Source: Sebaldella termitidis ATCC 33386
Lineage (GTDB): Bacteria; Fusobacteriota; Fusobacteriia; Fusobacteriales; Leptotrichiaceae
Reading direction: 5' to 3'
Length of the DNA stretch: 64,000 nt
Assembly (NCBI RefSeq): GCF_000024405.1
Contig: NC_013517.1
Span: 2,108,001-2,172,000, forward strand
In this document: positions 17,334 through 25,865 of the stretch, in pieces
Layout of the letters: each line of letters begins with the position of its first letter
Numbering within the stretch: the first letter of the stretch is position 1
Program-made: the position numbers and the translations under genes
The notes under the pieces: model-generated
Database searches by the model: none
Told to the model about the DNA's origin: nothing
Seen by the model: only the letters and a program-made list of their open reading frames with translations

Positions 17334-18164
17334 ATGTCAGAAATAAAAACTAAGATAAACCGTAAAGATATGATAAGTACTTTCATAAGATCAAATTTTC
17401 AGCAGGCTTCGTTTAATTATGAAAGAATACACGGACTTGCATTCTGTGTGGATATGATTCCTACAATAAAGCGTGTTTATTCAAAAAAGGAAGATCAGAT
17501 AGAAGCATTAAAAAGACATCTGGTTTTCTTCAATACGACGCCGGCTGTCTGCGGACCGGTTATAGGGGTAACAATTGCCATGGAGGAAGCTAAGGCAAGC
17601 GGTGCAGAAATAGACGACGGTACTATAAATAGTCTGAAAGTAGGACTTATGGGGCCGTTGGCAGGAGTAGGAGATCCTCTGGTATGGGGAACTTTAAGAC
17701 CAATTACGGCAGCAATAGGTGCTTCATTGGCGTTATCGGGAACTATACTCGGACCTTTAGTATTCTTTTTAACATTTAATGCAGTAAGACTGGGGATGAA
17801 ATGGTTCGGTCTGAAATACGGCATAGCAAAAGGGATGGATATAGTAAAGGATCTGTCAGGAAATATTCTTCAAAAGCTGACAGAAGGAGCTACTATTCTG
17901 GGACTCTTCATAATGGGAGTTCTTGTTACGAAGTGGACTTCAATAAACGTGCCGCTGGTAGTATCGGAAACTCCGGGACCAGATGGAAGCATGGTAGTAA
18001 CAACAGTACAGAATATTTTGGATGATCTGGTACCGGGATTACTGGCTCTGGGTCTGACAATGCTTATGATGAAGCTTCTGAAAAAGAAAGTAAGTCCTAT
18101 TGTACTGATATTTTCCTTATTTGCTGTAGGGATTATAGGTTATTGGTCAGGTATTCTTGGGTAA
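17334..18164 (+). CDS. sorM: L-sorbose PTS EIID component
   Basis: This 276-residue EIID-Man-type membrane protein has the conserved N-terminal part SNFQQASFNYERIHGLAFC, the EDQIEALKRHLVFFNTTP segment, the GLMGPLAGVGDPL loop near residue 105, and several spans toward the C-terminus. It pairs with EIIC in the transporter. AGGAGG lies before the ATG. It is separated from sorA by a hairpin-bearing spacer, unlike the tight spacing of the other sor genes. Confidence 0.93.
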   Translation: MSEIKTKINRKDMISTFIRSNFQQASFNYERIHGLAFCVDMIPTIKRVYSKKEDQIEALKRHLVFFNTTPAVCGPVIGVTIAMEEAKASGAEIDDGTINSLKVGLMGPLAGVGDPLVWGTLRPITAAIGASLALSGTILGPLVFFLTFNAVRLGMKWFGLKYGIAKGMDIVKDLSGNILQKLTEGATILGLFIMGVLVTKWTSINVPLVVSETPGPDGSMVVTTVQNILDDLVPGLLALGLTMLMMKLLKKKVSPIVLIFSLFAVGIIGYWSGILG

Positions 18165-18199
18165 ATATACAGTAGAATTTTGAAAGGTGAGGATAATTA

Positions 18200-19432
18200 A
18201 TGAAAACAAAAGCGGTAAGACTTTATGGCAAAAATGATTTGAGACTGGAAGAGTTTGAGCTGCCGGAAATAAATGATGACGAAATATTAATGTCAGTAGT
18301 AACAGACAGTATATGTATGTCTACCTGGAAGCTGGCAAAGCAGGGTGAGGATCATAAAAAAACACCGGAAAATATAAAAGAAAAACCGATTATAGTAGGA
18401 CATGAATTTTGCGGTGAAGTTATAAAAGTCGGAAAAAACTGGGGAAATAAATATAAGGAAAGCGAAAGATATGTAGTGCAGGCTAATCTGCAGCTGCCGG
18501 ATGCTCCATGGTGTCCCGGTTATTCATATCAATACTGCGGAGGAGATGCTACATATATTATTCTGCCTGCTGATGTTATGAAACAGGACTGTCTGCTTCC
18601 GTACAACGGGGAAACTTACTTTGAGGGATCGCTTATAGAACCTTTATCTTGTGTAATAGGGGCATTTAAAGGAAACTATCATCTTATAGAAGGTACATAT
18701 GATCATAAAATGGGAATAAAAGAGGGCGGAAATCTCCTTATATCGGGCGGAACAGGACCTATGGGTCTTCTTGCCATAGATTATGCACTTCATGGAGACA
18801 TAAAACCTAAGAACATAGTAATAACAGATGTAAATGAAGAAAGACTGAAAAGAGCTTCCGAGCTTTATAAAACAGAGGGAGCAGTAAAAGTACATTATGT
18901 AAATACAGCTAAAATTGATGATGTTGTTGCTCATCTAAAAGAAACAGCCGGAGGAGGATATGATGACGTATTTATATTTGCTCCGGTGCCTGAACTGGTT
19001 ACTCAGGGCTCAAAAATTCTGAATCCTGACGGATGTCTGAACTTTTTTGCAGGACCGCAGAACAAGGATTTTTCTGCTGAAATAAATTTTTATGATATAC
19101 ATTATAATTTTACACATTATGTAGGGACTTCCGGAGGGAATACTGATGATATGCGTGAGGCAATAAAGCTTATAGAAGATAAAAAGGTAAATGTGGCAAA
19201 GGTGGTAACTCACATTCTGGGTCTTGATGCAGTAGCAGAAACAACATTAAATCAGCCTGAAATAGCCGGCGGAAAAAAGGTAGTCTATACACAGAAAAAA
19301 TTTATGCTGGAATCTCTTGAAAAGCTTATGCAGGATGAGAACAGCGAGCTTGGAAAAATATTAAAGAAAAATGACGGAATATGGTCAAAGGAAGCAGAAG
19401 ACTATATAATGAAGAATACAGAAGAAATATAA
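18200..19432 (+). CDS. sorE: L-sorbose-1-phosphate reductase
   Basis: This 410-residue zinc-type medium-chain dehydrogenase is predicted to reduce L-sorbose-1-phosphate to D-glucitol-6-phosphate with NAD(P)H. The alcohol-dehydrogenase layout is seen: GHEFCGEVIKVG near residue 68, the nucleotide-binding loop ISGGTGPMGLLAIDYAL near 182, and VTHILGLDAVAET near the end. The substrate is taken from gene context, because it completes the sorCDFBAME order. A bidirectional terminator follows. Confidence 0.87.
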   Translation: MKTKAVRLYGKNDLRLEEFELPEINDDEILMSVVTDSICMSTWKLAKQGEDHKKTPENIKEKPIIVGHEFCGEVIKVGKNWGNKYKESERYVVQANLQLPDAPWCPGYSYQYCGGDATYIILPADVMKQDCLLPYNGETYFEGSLIEPLSCVIGAFKGNYHLIEGTYDHKMGIKEGGNLLISGGTGPMGLLAIDYALHGDIKPKNIVITDVNEERLKRASELYKTEGAVKVHYVNTAKIDDVVAHLKETAGGGYDDVFIFAPVPELVTQGSKILNPDGCLNFFAGPQNKDFSAEINFYDIHYNFTHYVGTSGGNTDDMREAIKLIEDKKVNVAKVVTHILGLDAVAETTLNQPEIAGGKKVVYTQKKFMLESLEKLMQDENSELGKILKKNDGIWSKEAEDYIMKNTEEI

Positions 19433-19477
19433 AAGTTTTATTGAAACATTTTAGAAAAGTAACAGAATATTAAAAAT

Positions 19478-19510
19478 AAAAAATCCCTCATTAATTAAGA
19501 GGGATTTTTC
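19478..19510. terminator. Bidirectional terminator between sorE and the flavodoxin gene
   Basis: AAAATCCCTC pairs with GAGGGATTTT around a loop of about 9 nt. A-runs and T-runs flank it on both strands, so it can serve both convergent genes. Confidence 0.88.
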
Positions 19511-19511
19511 A

Positions 19512-20000
19512 TTAGTCCAGCTTCTCTATAATTTCGTCAACCCATGAGCTTACTTTTGCATTAACTTCTTTCGGGTCGCTTTTTACCGGGCTGAGAAACT
19601 CCGTTTCACCGATAATATTATTATCTCGCAGAATATCATGTAACTTTATGAAGACTTTTCCTTTACCTCCTCTGGAACAGCAGAACAGTGCAATATTTTT
19701 ATTTTGTATTGAATTTTCAGCCAGAAAAGTATTTAGGGCAGGAGCAAAGGAACCAGCCCACACAGGTGTACCGATAAAGATAAGATCATATTCAGCGGGA
19801 TTAATATCAAACGGCTCCAGTTCAGGCTTTTCATTCTTAAAAATCTGTCTGCCGCCTGAAAGCAGTTTGAAAAGTCCTTTTTTATTATTGTCATGAACAG
19901 GCTTTAAACGCAGAATATCACCGTTAACAGCACTCTTTATCTGTTCGGCAATTAATTGGGTATTTCCGTCAAGTGAATAATAAACTGTTAAAATTTTCAT
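19512..20000 (-). CDS. Flavodoxin-family protein
   Basis: The 162-residue protein begins ILTVYYSLDGNTQLIAEQI, where S-x-D-G-N-T is the FMN phosphate loop. IFIGTPVWAGSFAPALNTFL near residue 73 and ALFCCSRGGKG near 103 shape the flavin site. Flavodoxins shuttle low-potential electrons or act as small quinone or disulfide reductases. The redox partner is unknown. It is a single gene, and a TGTCATATT half-site like the palindrome before the next gene lies in its upstream region at 20084. Confidence 0.88.
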   Translation of the reverse strand: MKILTVYYSLDGNTQLIAEQIKSAVNGDILRLKPVHDNNKKGLFKLLSGGRQIFKNEKPELEPFDINPAEYDLIFIGTPVWAGSFAPALNTFLAENSIQNKNIALFCCSRGGKGKVFIKLHDILRDNNIIGETEFLSPVKSDPKEVNAKVSSWVDEIIEKLD

Positions 20001-20228
20001 GGGAACCTCCTTAATAAAAAGTATTTGAAAGATTTTTGTTAAATTATTTATTATACAGTTTGTAAGTTTTTTATAATCCTATATGTCATATTATTATAAC
20101 AGCCTATTTTATCTGGTGTCAACAAGATTATTAAATATAGATGCTTTTTTTGAAAAAAAACAGAAAAATATATCAGACAAAAGAAAAAGAAGCAGATAGC
20201 GAAAAATAAAAAATAAGATTGAAATAAT

Positions 20229-20252
20229 AATATGACAGAATCATGTCATATT
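20229..20252. promoter_or_regulatory. Perfect 9-bp inverted repeat at the promoter of the GyrI-like gene
   Basis: AATATGACA (20229-20237) and TGTCATATT (20244-20252) are exact inverted repeats around GAATCA. A TATAAT box follows at 20261-20266, so the palindrome covers the -35 region. The half-site TGTCATATT recurs at 20084-20092 before the divergent flavodoxin gene. Confidence 0.65.
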
Positions 20253-20298
20253 AGATAGTGTATAATAAAGCATGCAATATAATTAGGAGGATAGTAAC

Positions 20299-20760
20299 AT
20301 GAAGTACGAAATAGTAGAAATACCTACTAAAACAATGGCTGGAATAAGTATTCGGACTACCAACGAAAATATGCAGGCTGTTAATGATATAGGGAAATTA
20401 TGGGAAGAATTCTGGAACAAAAATATATTTAGCTTTACTGAAAATAAAAAAAACAATAAGATGTACGGAGTATACACCAATTATGAAGGTGATTTTACAA
20501 AGCCTTATGATTTTTACGCATGCTGTGAAGTAAGCAGTGAGGGGAACAATAACGATGAATTTTCTGTGATATCTGTTCCCGAATCAAAATACGCAAAATT
20601 TTCTCTAAGAGGGAACTATGATGAAGCTGCAGAAAAATTATGGAATACAATATGGGAGACAAAACTTGACAGAAAGTACACATATGACTTTGAGGTTTAT
20701 CATAATGATGGTAATGACCCTGAAAATTTACTTCTGGAGATATATGTTGCCGTGAATTAA
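20299..20760 (+). CDS. GyrI-like/effector-binding domain protein
   Basis: The 153-residue protein is a stand-alone AraC-effector-binding (GyrI-like) domain. It opens with YEIVEIPTKTMAGISIRT, contains YGVYTNYEGDF, and ends YDFEVYHND...LEIYVAVN. No DNA-binding domain is attached. Such proteins bind or hydrolyse small molecules or act as decoy sensors. AGGAGG lies before the ATG. It is divergent from the flavodoxin gene across a shared operator-like region, so the two may answer the same signal. Confidence 0.78.
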   Translation: MKYEIVEIPTKTMAGISIRTTNENMQAVNDIGKLWEEFWNKNIFSFTENKKNNKMYGVYTNYEGDFTKPYDFYACCEVSSEGNNNDEFSVISVPESKYAKFSLRGNYDEAAEKLWNTIWETKLDRKYTYDFEVYHNDGNDPENLLLEIYVAVN

Positions 20761-20776
20761 TATATATTTCATGCTG

Positions 20777-20808
20777 AAAATGGCGGTTTATTAATTATCC
20801 GCCATTTT
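20777..20808 (+). terminator. Stem-loop terminator after the GyrI-like gene
   Basis: AAAATGGCGG (20777-20786) pairs perfectly with CCGCCATTTT (20799-20808). Confidence 0.8.
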
Positions 20809-21057
20809 GAATTTTATAAAAATATACTTTGAAAATTATTGAATTTTAATATGAAATTTCTATGGAAATTATAAGGAATTTTTATATTTATTTACAGGAA
20901 ATATATGTTATCATTTTTAGGTACAAATATGAGTTTCATATGAAATGAAAAATAATGTATAAAAAAACAAAACATTGAAATACATGTGTTATTAGTCGAA
21001 AGTATGATTGCTTGCTTTTTCCGTCTGAACTGCTGGATGCTTTGAAATATTTACAGC
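20809..21057. other. AT-rich intergenic stretch upstream of plsY
   Basis: About 250 bp lie between a terminator and the plsY promoter. No gene, repeat or RNA was recognised in it. Confidence 0.5.
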
Positions 21058-21086
21058 TTGACATCCTGAGCCAAAATGCTTATAAT
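21058..21086 (+). promoter_or_regulatory. Consensus promoter for plsY-gpsA-sigma-dnaN
   Basis: TTGACA (21058-21063) and TATAAT (21081-21086) have a 17-bp spacer, a full match to the sigma-70 consensus. No terminator is seen before dnaN, so it may drive all four genes. Confidence 0.85.
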
Positions 21087-21174
21087 CAGATATAAGAAAA
21101 ATAAATAGAAGGAATCAAAGCAAAATTGTATTTTTTACTTTGTTTTGTTTTATTTACAAAATATGGGAGGTATG

Positions 21175-21798
21175 ATGAACCTAATTATAATGTGCATATT
21201 TGCATATTTTTTAGGAAGTATTCCTAATGCTGTATGGGTAGGGAAGGTATTTAAGAAGATCGATGTAAGAGAGCACGGAAGTAAAAATGCAGGATCTACA
21301 AATGCAGCAAGAGTACTTGGAGCAAAATTAGGGATATTAGTACTGATTTTAGATGTACTAAAAGGTGTGATACCGACGTATTTAGCCTTAGGAATTAATA
21401 CACTCGGGAATATGACAGGCATAGCTGGGATTGATCCTATTATTATAGGTATAGTTGCTATTCTGGGTCATACATTTTCTATTTTCCTGAAATTTAAGGG
21501 AGGTAAAGGTGTAGCGACAACTTTGGGTGTTTTTTTGGTTCTTGCTCCAAAAGCAATATTATTTTTATTTATTATTTTCTTTGTACTATTTGCTGTTTTT
21601 AGATATGTATCGCTGTCTTCTATAGTAAGTGCCGCATGTCTGCCTTTTTTTATATATTTTATATATAAAAATATTCCGTTAACAGTGGTTTCTTTAATAT
21701 TGGCACTGGTCATAATAGTAAAACACAGAAGTAACATACAAAGACTCATAAACGGAACAGAGAATAAATTTAAAGTAACTAAGGATGGTGAAAAATGA
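21175..21798 (+). CDS. plsY: Acyl-phosphate:glycerol-3-phosphate acyltransferase
   Basis: PlsY is the membrane enzyme that makes lysophosphatidic acid from acyl-phosphate and glycerol-3-phosphate. The 207-residue product has the three family loops: FLGSIPNAVWVG near residue 12, HGSKNAGSTNAARVLG near 34, and FKGGKGVATTLGVF near 105. ATG 21175 sits 4 nt after GGGAGG, and ATG 21172 is also possible. The gene overlaps gpsA by ATGA, matching their linked roles in glycerol-3-phosphate supply and use. Confidence 0.95.
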   Translation: MNLIIMCIFAYFLGSIPNAVWVGKVFKKIDVREHGSKNAGSTNAARVLGAKLGILVLILDVLKGVIPTYLALGINTLGNMTGIAGIDPIIIGIVAILGHTFSIFLKFKGGKGVATTLGVFLVLAPKAILFLFIIFFVLFAVFRYVSLSSIVSAACLPFFIYFIYKNIPLTVVSLILALVIIVKHRSNIQRLINGTENKFKVTKDGEK

Positions 21799-22799
21799 GT
21801 AAAGTATTAGTACTTGGCGGGGGTGGATTCGGAACATGCCTCTCAAATCTTCTTACTGAAAACGGAAATGATGTTTATCTTTGGGAATACAACGAAAAGG
21901 TAAGAGATGTAATACGAAAAGAGCATGAAAATACAGTTTTCCTTCCGGGAATAAAACTGTCAGAAAAACTAAAAGTGGTGGATGAGTATCAGAAGCTGCT
22001 GGGCGAAGAAAAGTTTGACTTTATTTTATTAGCGACACCATGCCAGTTTTTGAGAGGCATACTGAAAAATTTGAAAACTTCCTTGACGTATAAAGTAATA
22101 ATTATAAATATTGCTAAAGGAATAGAAATAGCTTCGAAAAAAAGAATGTCAGAAGTAGTGGAGGAGGAACTGGACGGATGCGATTACGAATACGGGATAC
22201 TCACAGGACCTACACATGCAGAAGATCTGGCAAAAAAAATGCCGTCGGCAATTCTTGCAGCATCAGTCAATCTTGAAACTGCCGAAAAAATACAGAAATT
22301 ATTTAATAACGATTATTTAAGAGTATATACAGGAACAGATCTGATCGGTGCAGAGCTTGGCGGAGCACTGAAAAACTGTCTTGCTATAGCTGCGGGCATG
22401 GCAGACGGACTGGAACTTGGCGACAATTCCAAAGCAGCGCTTCTTACAAGAGGAATAAATGAAATAATAAGAATAGGAGAGTACTACGGAGCAGATCCAA
22501 AGACTTTTTTTGGTTTGTCCGGACTTGGTGACATTATAGTTACCTGTACAAGTAAACACAGCAGAAACAGATTTGTAGGCGAGCAGCTCGGCAAAGGAAG
22601 AAAACTTGCGGAAATATTAGAGAGTATGAACGGTATTTCAGAAGGATCAGAGACAATAAAAGCGCTTCATAATATTATTGTTGATGAAAACATAAATGCA
22701 CCAATTTTTACTGAATTATACAAAGTCCTTTATGAAGATGAAACTCTGGAAAATTTATTTTATAACCTAATGAGTAGAAAACTAAAGTCAGAATTTTAG
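21795..22799 (+). CDS. gpsA: Glycerol-3-phosphate dehydrogenase [NAD(P)+]
   Basis: GpsA reduces dihydroxyacetone phosphate to glycerol-3-phosphate for phospholipid synthesis. The 334-residue protein has the dinucleotide loop LGGGGFGTCLSNLL (residues 6-19), ILTGPTHAEDL near 137 and the catalytic-lysine segment GALKNCLAIAAG near 190. The start overlaps the plsY stop. The product of this enzyme is the substrate of PlsY. Confidence 0.97.
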   Translation: MSKVLVLGGGGFGTCLSNLLTENGNDVYLWEYNEKVRDVIRKEHENTVFLPGIKLSEKLKVVDEYQKLLGEEKFDFILLATPCQFLRGILKNLKTSLTYKVIIINIAKGIEIASKKRMSEVVEEELDGCDYEYGILTGPTHAEDLAKKMPSAILAASVNLETAEKIQKLFNNDYLRVYTGTDLIGAELGGALKNCLAIAAGMADGLELGDNSKAALLTRGINEIIRIGEYYGADPKTFFGLSGLGDIIVTCTSKHSRNRFVGEQLGKGRKLAEILESMNGISEGSETIKALHNIIVDENINAPIFTELYKVLYEDETLENLFYNLMSRKLKSEF

Positions 22800-22812
22800 A
22801 TGGAGATAGAGT

Positions 22813-23625
22813 ATGGAAAAAGAATATAATTTAATTGATTTATATTTGAAGGATATTCAAAAATATGAATTATTAAATAGAGAAGAAGAATATGAACTCT
22901 TTAGAAGAATCAAGGAGGACGATTCTCAGGATGCAAGACACGAGCTTATTTTATCTAATTTAAGACTTGTAATAAGTATTGCAAAAAAATCTCTGGGGAA
23001 CGGACTTCCGCTTATTGATCTGATAAGTGAAGGCAATATTGGTTTAATCAAGGCAATCAATAAATTCGACTATACTAAAGGACACAGATTTAGTACATAT
23101 GCAGTGTGGTGGATAAAGCAGTCTATAAAAAAGGCTATTATTAATAAAGGAAGGGATATAAGAATACCTTCATATAAATATGAACAGCTTGCAAAAGTAA
23201 ATAAAGTGATGGTTAACTATATAAATGATCATGGCGAGACACCAAGCGTAGCTTATATAGCGGAACAGCTGGAAATAAAGGAATATAAGGTAAGTCTCCT
23301 TATAAACGAATTTCAGGATATAATATCACTGAATGACGTCATAGGGGATAACATCTTTCTGGAAGATGTTATAGGGAATGAAGATAATATAGAAGAAAAA
23401 ATAATAAAGAATGACCAGATAAACAAAATGCGTGAACTTCTTGATAATATATTAAGTGAAAGAGAAAGAGAGATAATAGAACTCAGATATGGATTATACA
23501 ACAATAAAATGCATACCCTGAAAGAAATAGGCGATGAGCTGAATATAACAAGAGAGAGGGTAAGGCAGATAGAGAAAAAAGCAATTACAAAACTAAAATC
23601 TCATTTCCATGAGTTTTTTAAATAA
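22813..23625 (+). CDS. Short RpoD-like sigma-70 family factor
   Basis: The 270-residue sigma factor has region 1.2 at the start (DLYLKDIQKYELLNREEE), region 2 with GLIKAINKFDYTKGHRFSTYAVWWIKQSI near residue 75, region 3, and region 4.2 (TLKEIGDELNITRERVRQIE) near 235. It lacks region 1.1 and the long non-conserved region of a primary RpoD. The -10-reading part is close to RpoD, so it may be a group 2 factor using near-consensus promoters. It lies in the plsY-gpsA-dnaN unit. Whether the genome has another rpoD cannot be seen here. Confidence 0.88.
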   Translation: MEKEYNLIDLYLKDIQKYELLNREEEYELFRRIKEDDSQDARHELILSNLRLVISIAKKSLGNGLPLIDLISEGNIGLIKAINKFDYTKGHRFSTYAVWWIKQSIKKAIINKGRDIRIPSYKYEQLAKVNKVMVNYINDHGETPSVAYIAEQLEIKEYKVSLLINEFQDIISLNDVIGDNIFLEDVIGNEDNIEEKIIKNDQINKMRELLDNILSEREREIIELRYGLYNNKMHTLKEIGDELNITRERVRQIEKKAITKLKSHFHEFFK

Positions 23626-23640
23626 TATAAAGGAGGAATA

Positions 23641-24765
23641 ATGCTAAATATAAAAGTAAATAGAAAAGATTTTCTCAAAGGATTACAGATAGTAGAAAAT
23701 GCAGTATCGGAAAATAAAATCAGACCTGTAATTTCAGGTATTTTTATAGAAGCAAGAGAAAACGAAATATTTTTGAAAGGTACCGATCTTGAACTGTCAA
23801 TAAACTTTAAGATAAACGGAGAAGTAAAAGAAAACGGCAAAATAGTTATTAAATATAAGCTTATAGAAGAATTTTTGAAGCAGATAGAGGATGAATTCAT
23901 AGAGCTTATAGAAGAAAGCGGAAAAATAATAATAAAAACAGGAAAAATAAATTCGGAATTCTCTACTTATGATCCTGAAAATTATCCTGCCACACCTACT
24001 TTGGAATTAGGTGTAGAATATAATTTTGATAAGCAGAAGCTTTTGGAATCTATAGAAAAAGCCAGAATAGCAGCATCGCTTACACCTGAGAATCTTGCAG
24101 TTAACTGTATCAGATTTGAAATAGAGGAAAATAAGCTGAAGCTGGTATCTTCAGATACGTACAGACTGATTTATCTTGAGGAAGAACTGGATGAAGAAGA
24201 GAAAAACAAAGAAAGTCTGAGTGTGAGCATACCTCTGAAAACAATGGACGGCCTTCTAAAAATAATGAAGCTGACAAGTGAGGATAAAATTGTTTTAAAA
24301 TCTGACGGAACAAAAGTATATTTCCAAATGGGAGATGTGGAAATTCTTACAAGAGTTATTGAATTGCAGTTCCCTGATTATAAAGCAATTTTAACAGGTG
24401 CCCAGTATGATAAAAAAATACTTCTTAATACAAAGGATTTTATTTCTGTATTAAAAAGAACACTTATATTCGTAAGGGATAACTATGAAGCTAAAAACAG
24501 CGGAATATTCAGCTTTGAAAATGACAAGCTTTTTTTGAACGGAATTAGTGAAAATGCTAAAATAAAAGAAGAAATACCAATTATAAAAGAAGGGGAAGAT
24601 ATTAAGATTTCCCTGAATGTAAAATTCTTACTGGACTATATTTCTACCATTACAGGAGAAGTTACGCAGCTGAAAATGCTTAATTCAAAGAGTTCGGTAT
24701 TAATAACAGAAGAAAAAAATGATAAGTCGCTGTATCTTACAATGCCGTTGGCACTTAGAGATTAA
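23641..24765 (+). CDS. dnaN: DNA polymerase III subunit beta (sliding clamp)
   Basis: The 374-residue clamp protein shows the usual three-fold domain layout. It starts LNIKVNRKDFLKGLQIVENAVSE, has VNCIRFEIEENKLKLVSSDTYRL near residue 157 and ends close to the clamp-typical LTMPL. It encircles DNA and tethers polymerases. Its place after a sigma-factor gene rather than next to dnaA is unusual compared with most bacteria. AGGAGG lies before the ATG. Confidence 0.96.
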   Translation: MLNIKVNRKDFLKGLQIVENAVSENKIRPVISGIFIEARENEIFLKGTDLELSINFKINGEVKENGKIVIKYKLIEEFLKQIEDEFIELIEESGKIIIKTGKINSEFSTYDPENYPATPTLELGVEYNFDKQKLLESIEKARIAASLTPENLAVNCIRFEIEENKLKLVSSDTYRLIYLEEELDEEEKNKESLSVSIPLKTMDGLLKIMKLTSEDKIVLKSDGTKVYFQMGDVEILTRVIELQFPDYKAILTGAQYDKKILLNTKDFISVLKRTLIFVRDNYEAKNSGIFSFENDKLFLNGISENAKIKEEIPIIKEGEDIKISLNVKFLLDYISTITGEVTQLKMLNSKSSVLITEEKNDKSLYLTMPLALRD

Positions 24766-24839
24766 TAGCTTATCTGAATACACCTGAATTATAAGTGTAT
24801 TAAAATAAAAATATAGTAGTAGTGTAATTAGGAGGAAGC

Positions 24840-25250
24840 ATGGGAGCCTGGGGATATGGGTGTTTGGAAAATGATACAGCCCTTGATTTTATAGGTTATT
24901 TAGAAAATTATAAGGGGAAGGAACCTAGTTTAAAGAAAATATTAAGAGAAATGGAATATGATGCAGAGTATGTGGATTCAGATGTAGATGCCGAGATTCT
25001 TGCACTTGCAGCGGTAATTCTGAATCAGGAAAAGATAATAGAATTTACTGAAATAACAGAAGAAGTTCCATATCTGCCGCATACAAAAGATGATATAAAA
25101 GTATTAAAAGAACAGATTGAAGATATAGTTGCCAATTCTGAAAGCCATGAGCTTTATGAATTATGGGAAGAGACAGAAGCAGAAGACTTTAATGAATGGA
25201 AACAGGAAGTGGAGGATCTGGCAGAAGCTTTATCAGATCTTTTGAAATAG
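24840..25250 (+). CDS. DUF4259 domain-containing protein
   Basis: The 136-residue acidic protein opens MGAWGYGCLENDTALDFIGYL, the hallmark of DUF4259 (M-G-A-W-G-x-G-x-x-x-N-D-x-A-L-D). No catalytic motif is recognised and the family has no settled function. AGGAGG lies before the ATG. A terminator follows at once, and an imperfect inverted repeat (AATACAC/GTGTATT, 24777-24801) lies upstream. Confidence 0.8.
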   Translation: MGAWGYGCLENDTALDFIGYLENYKGKEPSLKKILREMEYDAEYVDSDVDAEILALAAVILNQEKIIEFTEITEEVPYLPHTKDDIKVLKEQIEDIVANSESHELYELWEETEAEDFNEWKQEVEDLAEALSDLLK

Positions 25251-25251
25251 G

Positions 25252-25278
25252 AAAAAGGAGAGAAAATCTCTCCTTTTT
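25252..25278 (+). terminator. Terminator after the DUF4259 gene
   Basis: AAAAAGGAGAG (25252-25262) pairs perfectly with CTCTCCTTTTT (25268-25278). The symmetric flanks allow use in both directions, including for the minus-strand gene that ends at 25332. Confidence 0.88.
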
Positions 25279-25331
25279 ACATTAGTATTTATTGAAATAT
25301 AATTTCAGCTTTTTGATAAACAGATAGCTGG

Positions 25332-25652
25332 TTAATCTGTCCATATTCCGTTCATAGCAAAAGATTTACACGGTTTACCGGTTTTGTATTCAGCTTTGTA
25401 TGCTTCCAGCTCTTTGTTATCCTGAATATTTTCATATATCATACGGAACATAGCACATTTAGCATAAATATTTCCAGCTTTATCAGCTTTTCTATAGTAT
25501 TTTTCAGCTTTTTCAAAATTATTTTCTTCCTGATATTTAGCAGCTTTTGAAAATAACGAATCAGGATAAATTTTTACTCTCGTAATAAAAACTGCTGATA
25601 TTTCAGCTGTTATCAAAATTATCAGTATAAAAATAAACAATGCTTTTTTCAT
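25332..25652 (-). CDS. Small membrane-anchored TPR/Sel1-like protein
   Basis: The 106-residue protein has an N-terminal signal anchor (residues 4-24) and then AAKYQEENNFEKAEKYYRKADKAGN, a pattern like a single TPR or Sel1-type repeat (alternating Ala and aromatic residues). The C-terminus is short and holds one of two Cys (KPCKSF). I do not recognise a specific family. It is a single gene on the minus strand, with AGGAGG-like spacing before its ATG. Confidence 0.65.
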   Translation of the reverse strand: MKKALFIFILIILITAEISAVFITRVKIYPDSLFSKAAKYQEENNFEKAEKYYRKADKAGNIYAKCAMFRMIYENIQDNKELEAYKAEYKTGKPCKSFAMNGIWTD

Positions 25653-25804
25653 TTTTTCCTCCTTGTTTCATTACTTATTCTATCATATAATCGGTTTTTA
25701 GTATAAAATATTTTATACAATTTTATTATGAAATAAATTACGGAATTTTGTTATAAAATATCATAGATTTTTAGAAAACAGACAGAATTTCAGCTGACGC
25801 GCAA

Positions 25805-25833
25805 TTGCAAAAACAGCTTAGAAATGTTATAAT
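25805..25833 (+). promoter_or_regulatory. Probable promoter for dnaX-rplI-dnaB
   Basis: TTGCAA (25805-25810) and TATAAT (25828-25833) lie 17 bp apart, giving a leader of about 25 nt before the GTG start. Confidence 0.6.
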
Positions 25834-25865
25834 TAAAGACAAACAAAAAATGGGAGAATTTTATA

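Noticed and set aside
17801-18025. Plus-strand 74-codon frame inside sorM
   Set aside because: It is in a different frame from the intact EIID gene and has no ribosome site or family match.
24777-24801. AATACAC/GTGTATT repeat as a terminator for dnaN
   Set aside because: The 7-bp AT-rich stem has no T-run after it and could arise by chance.
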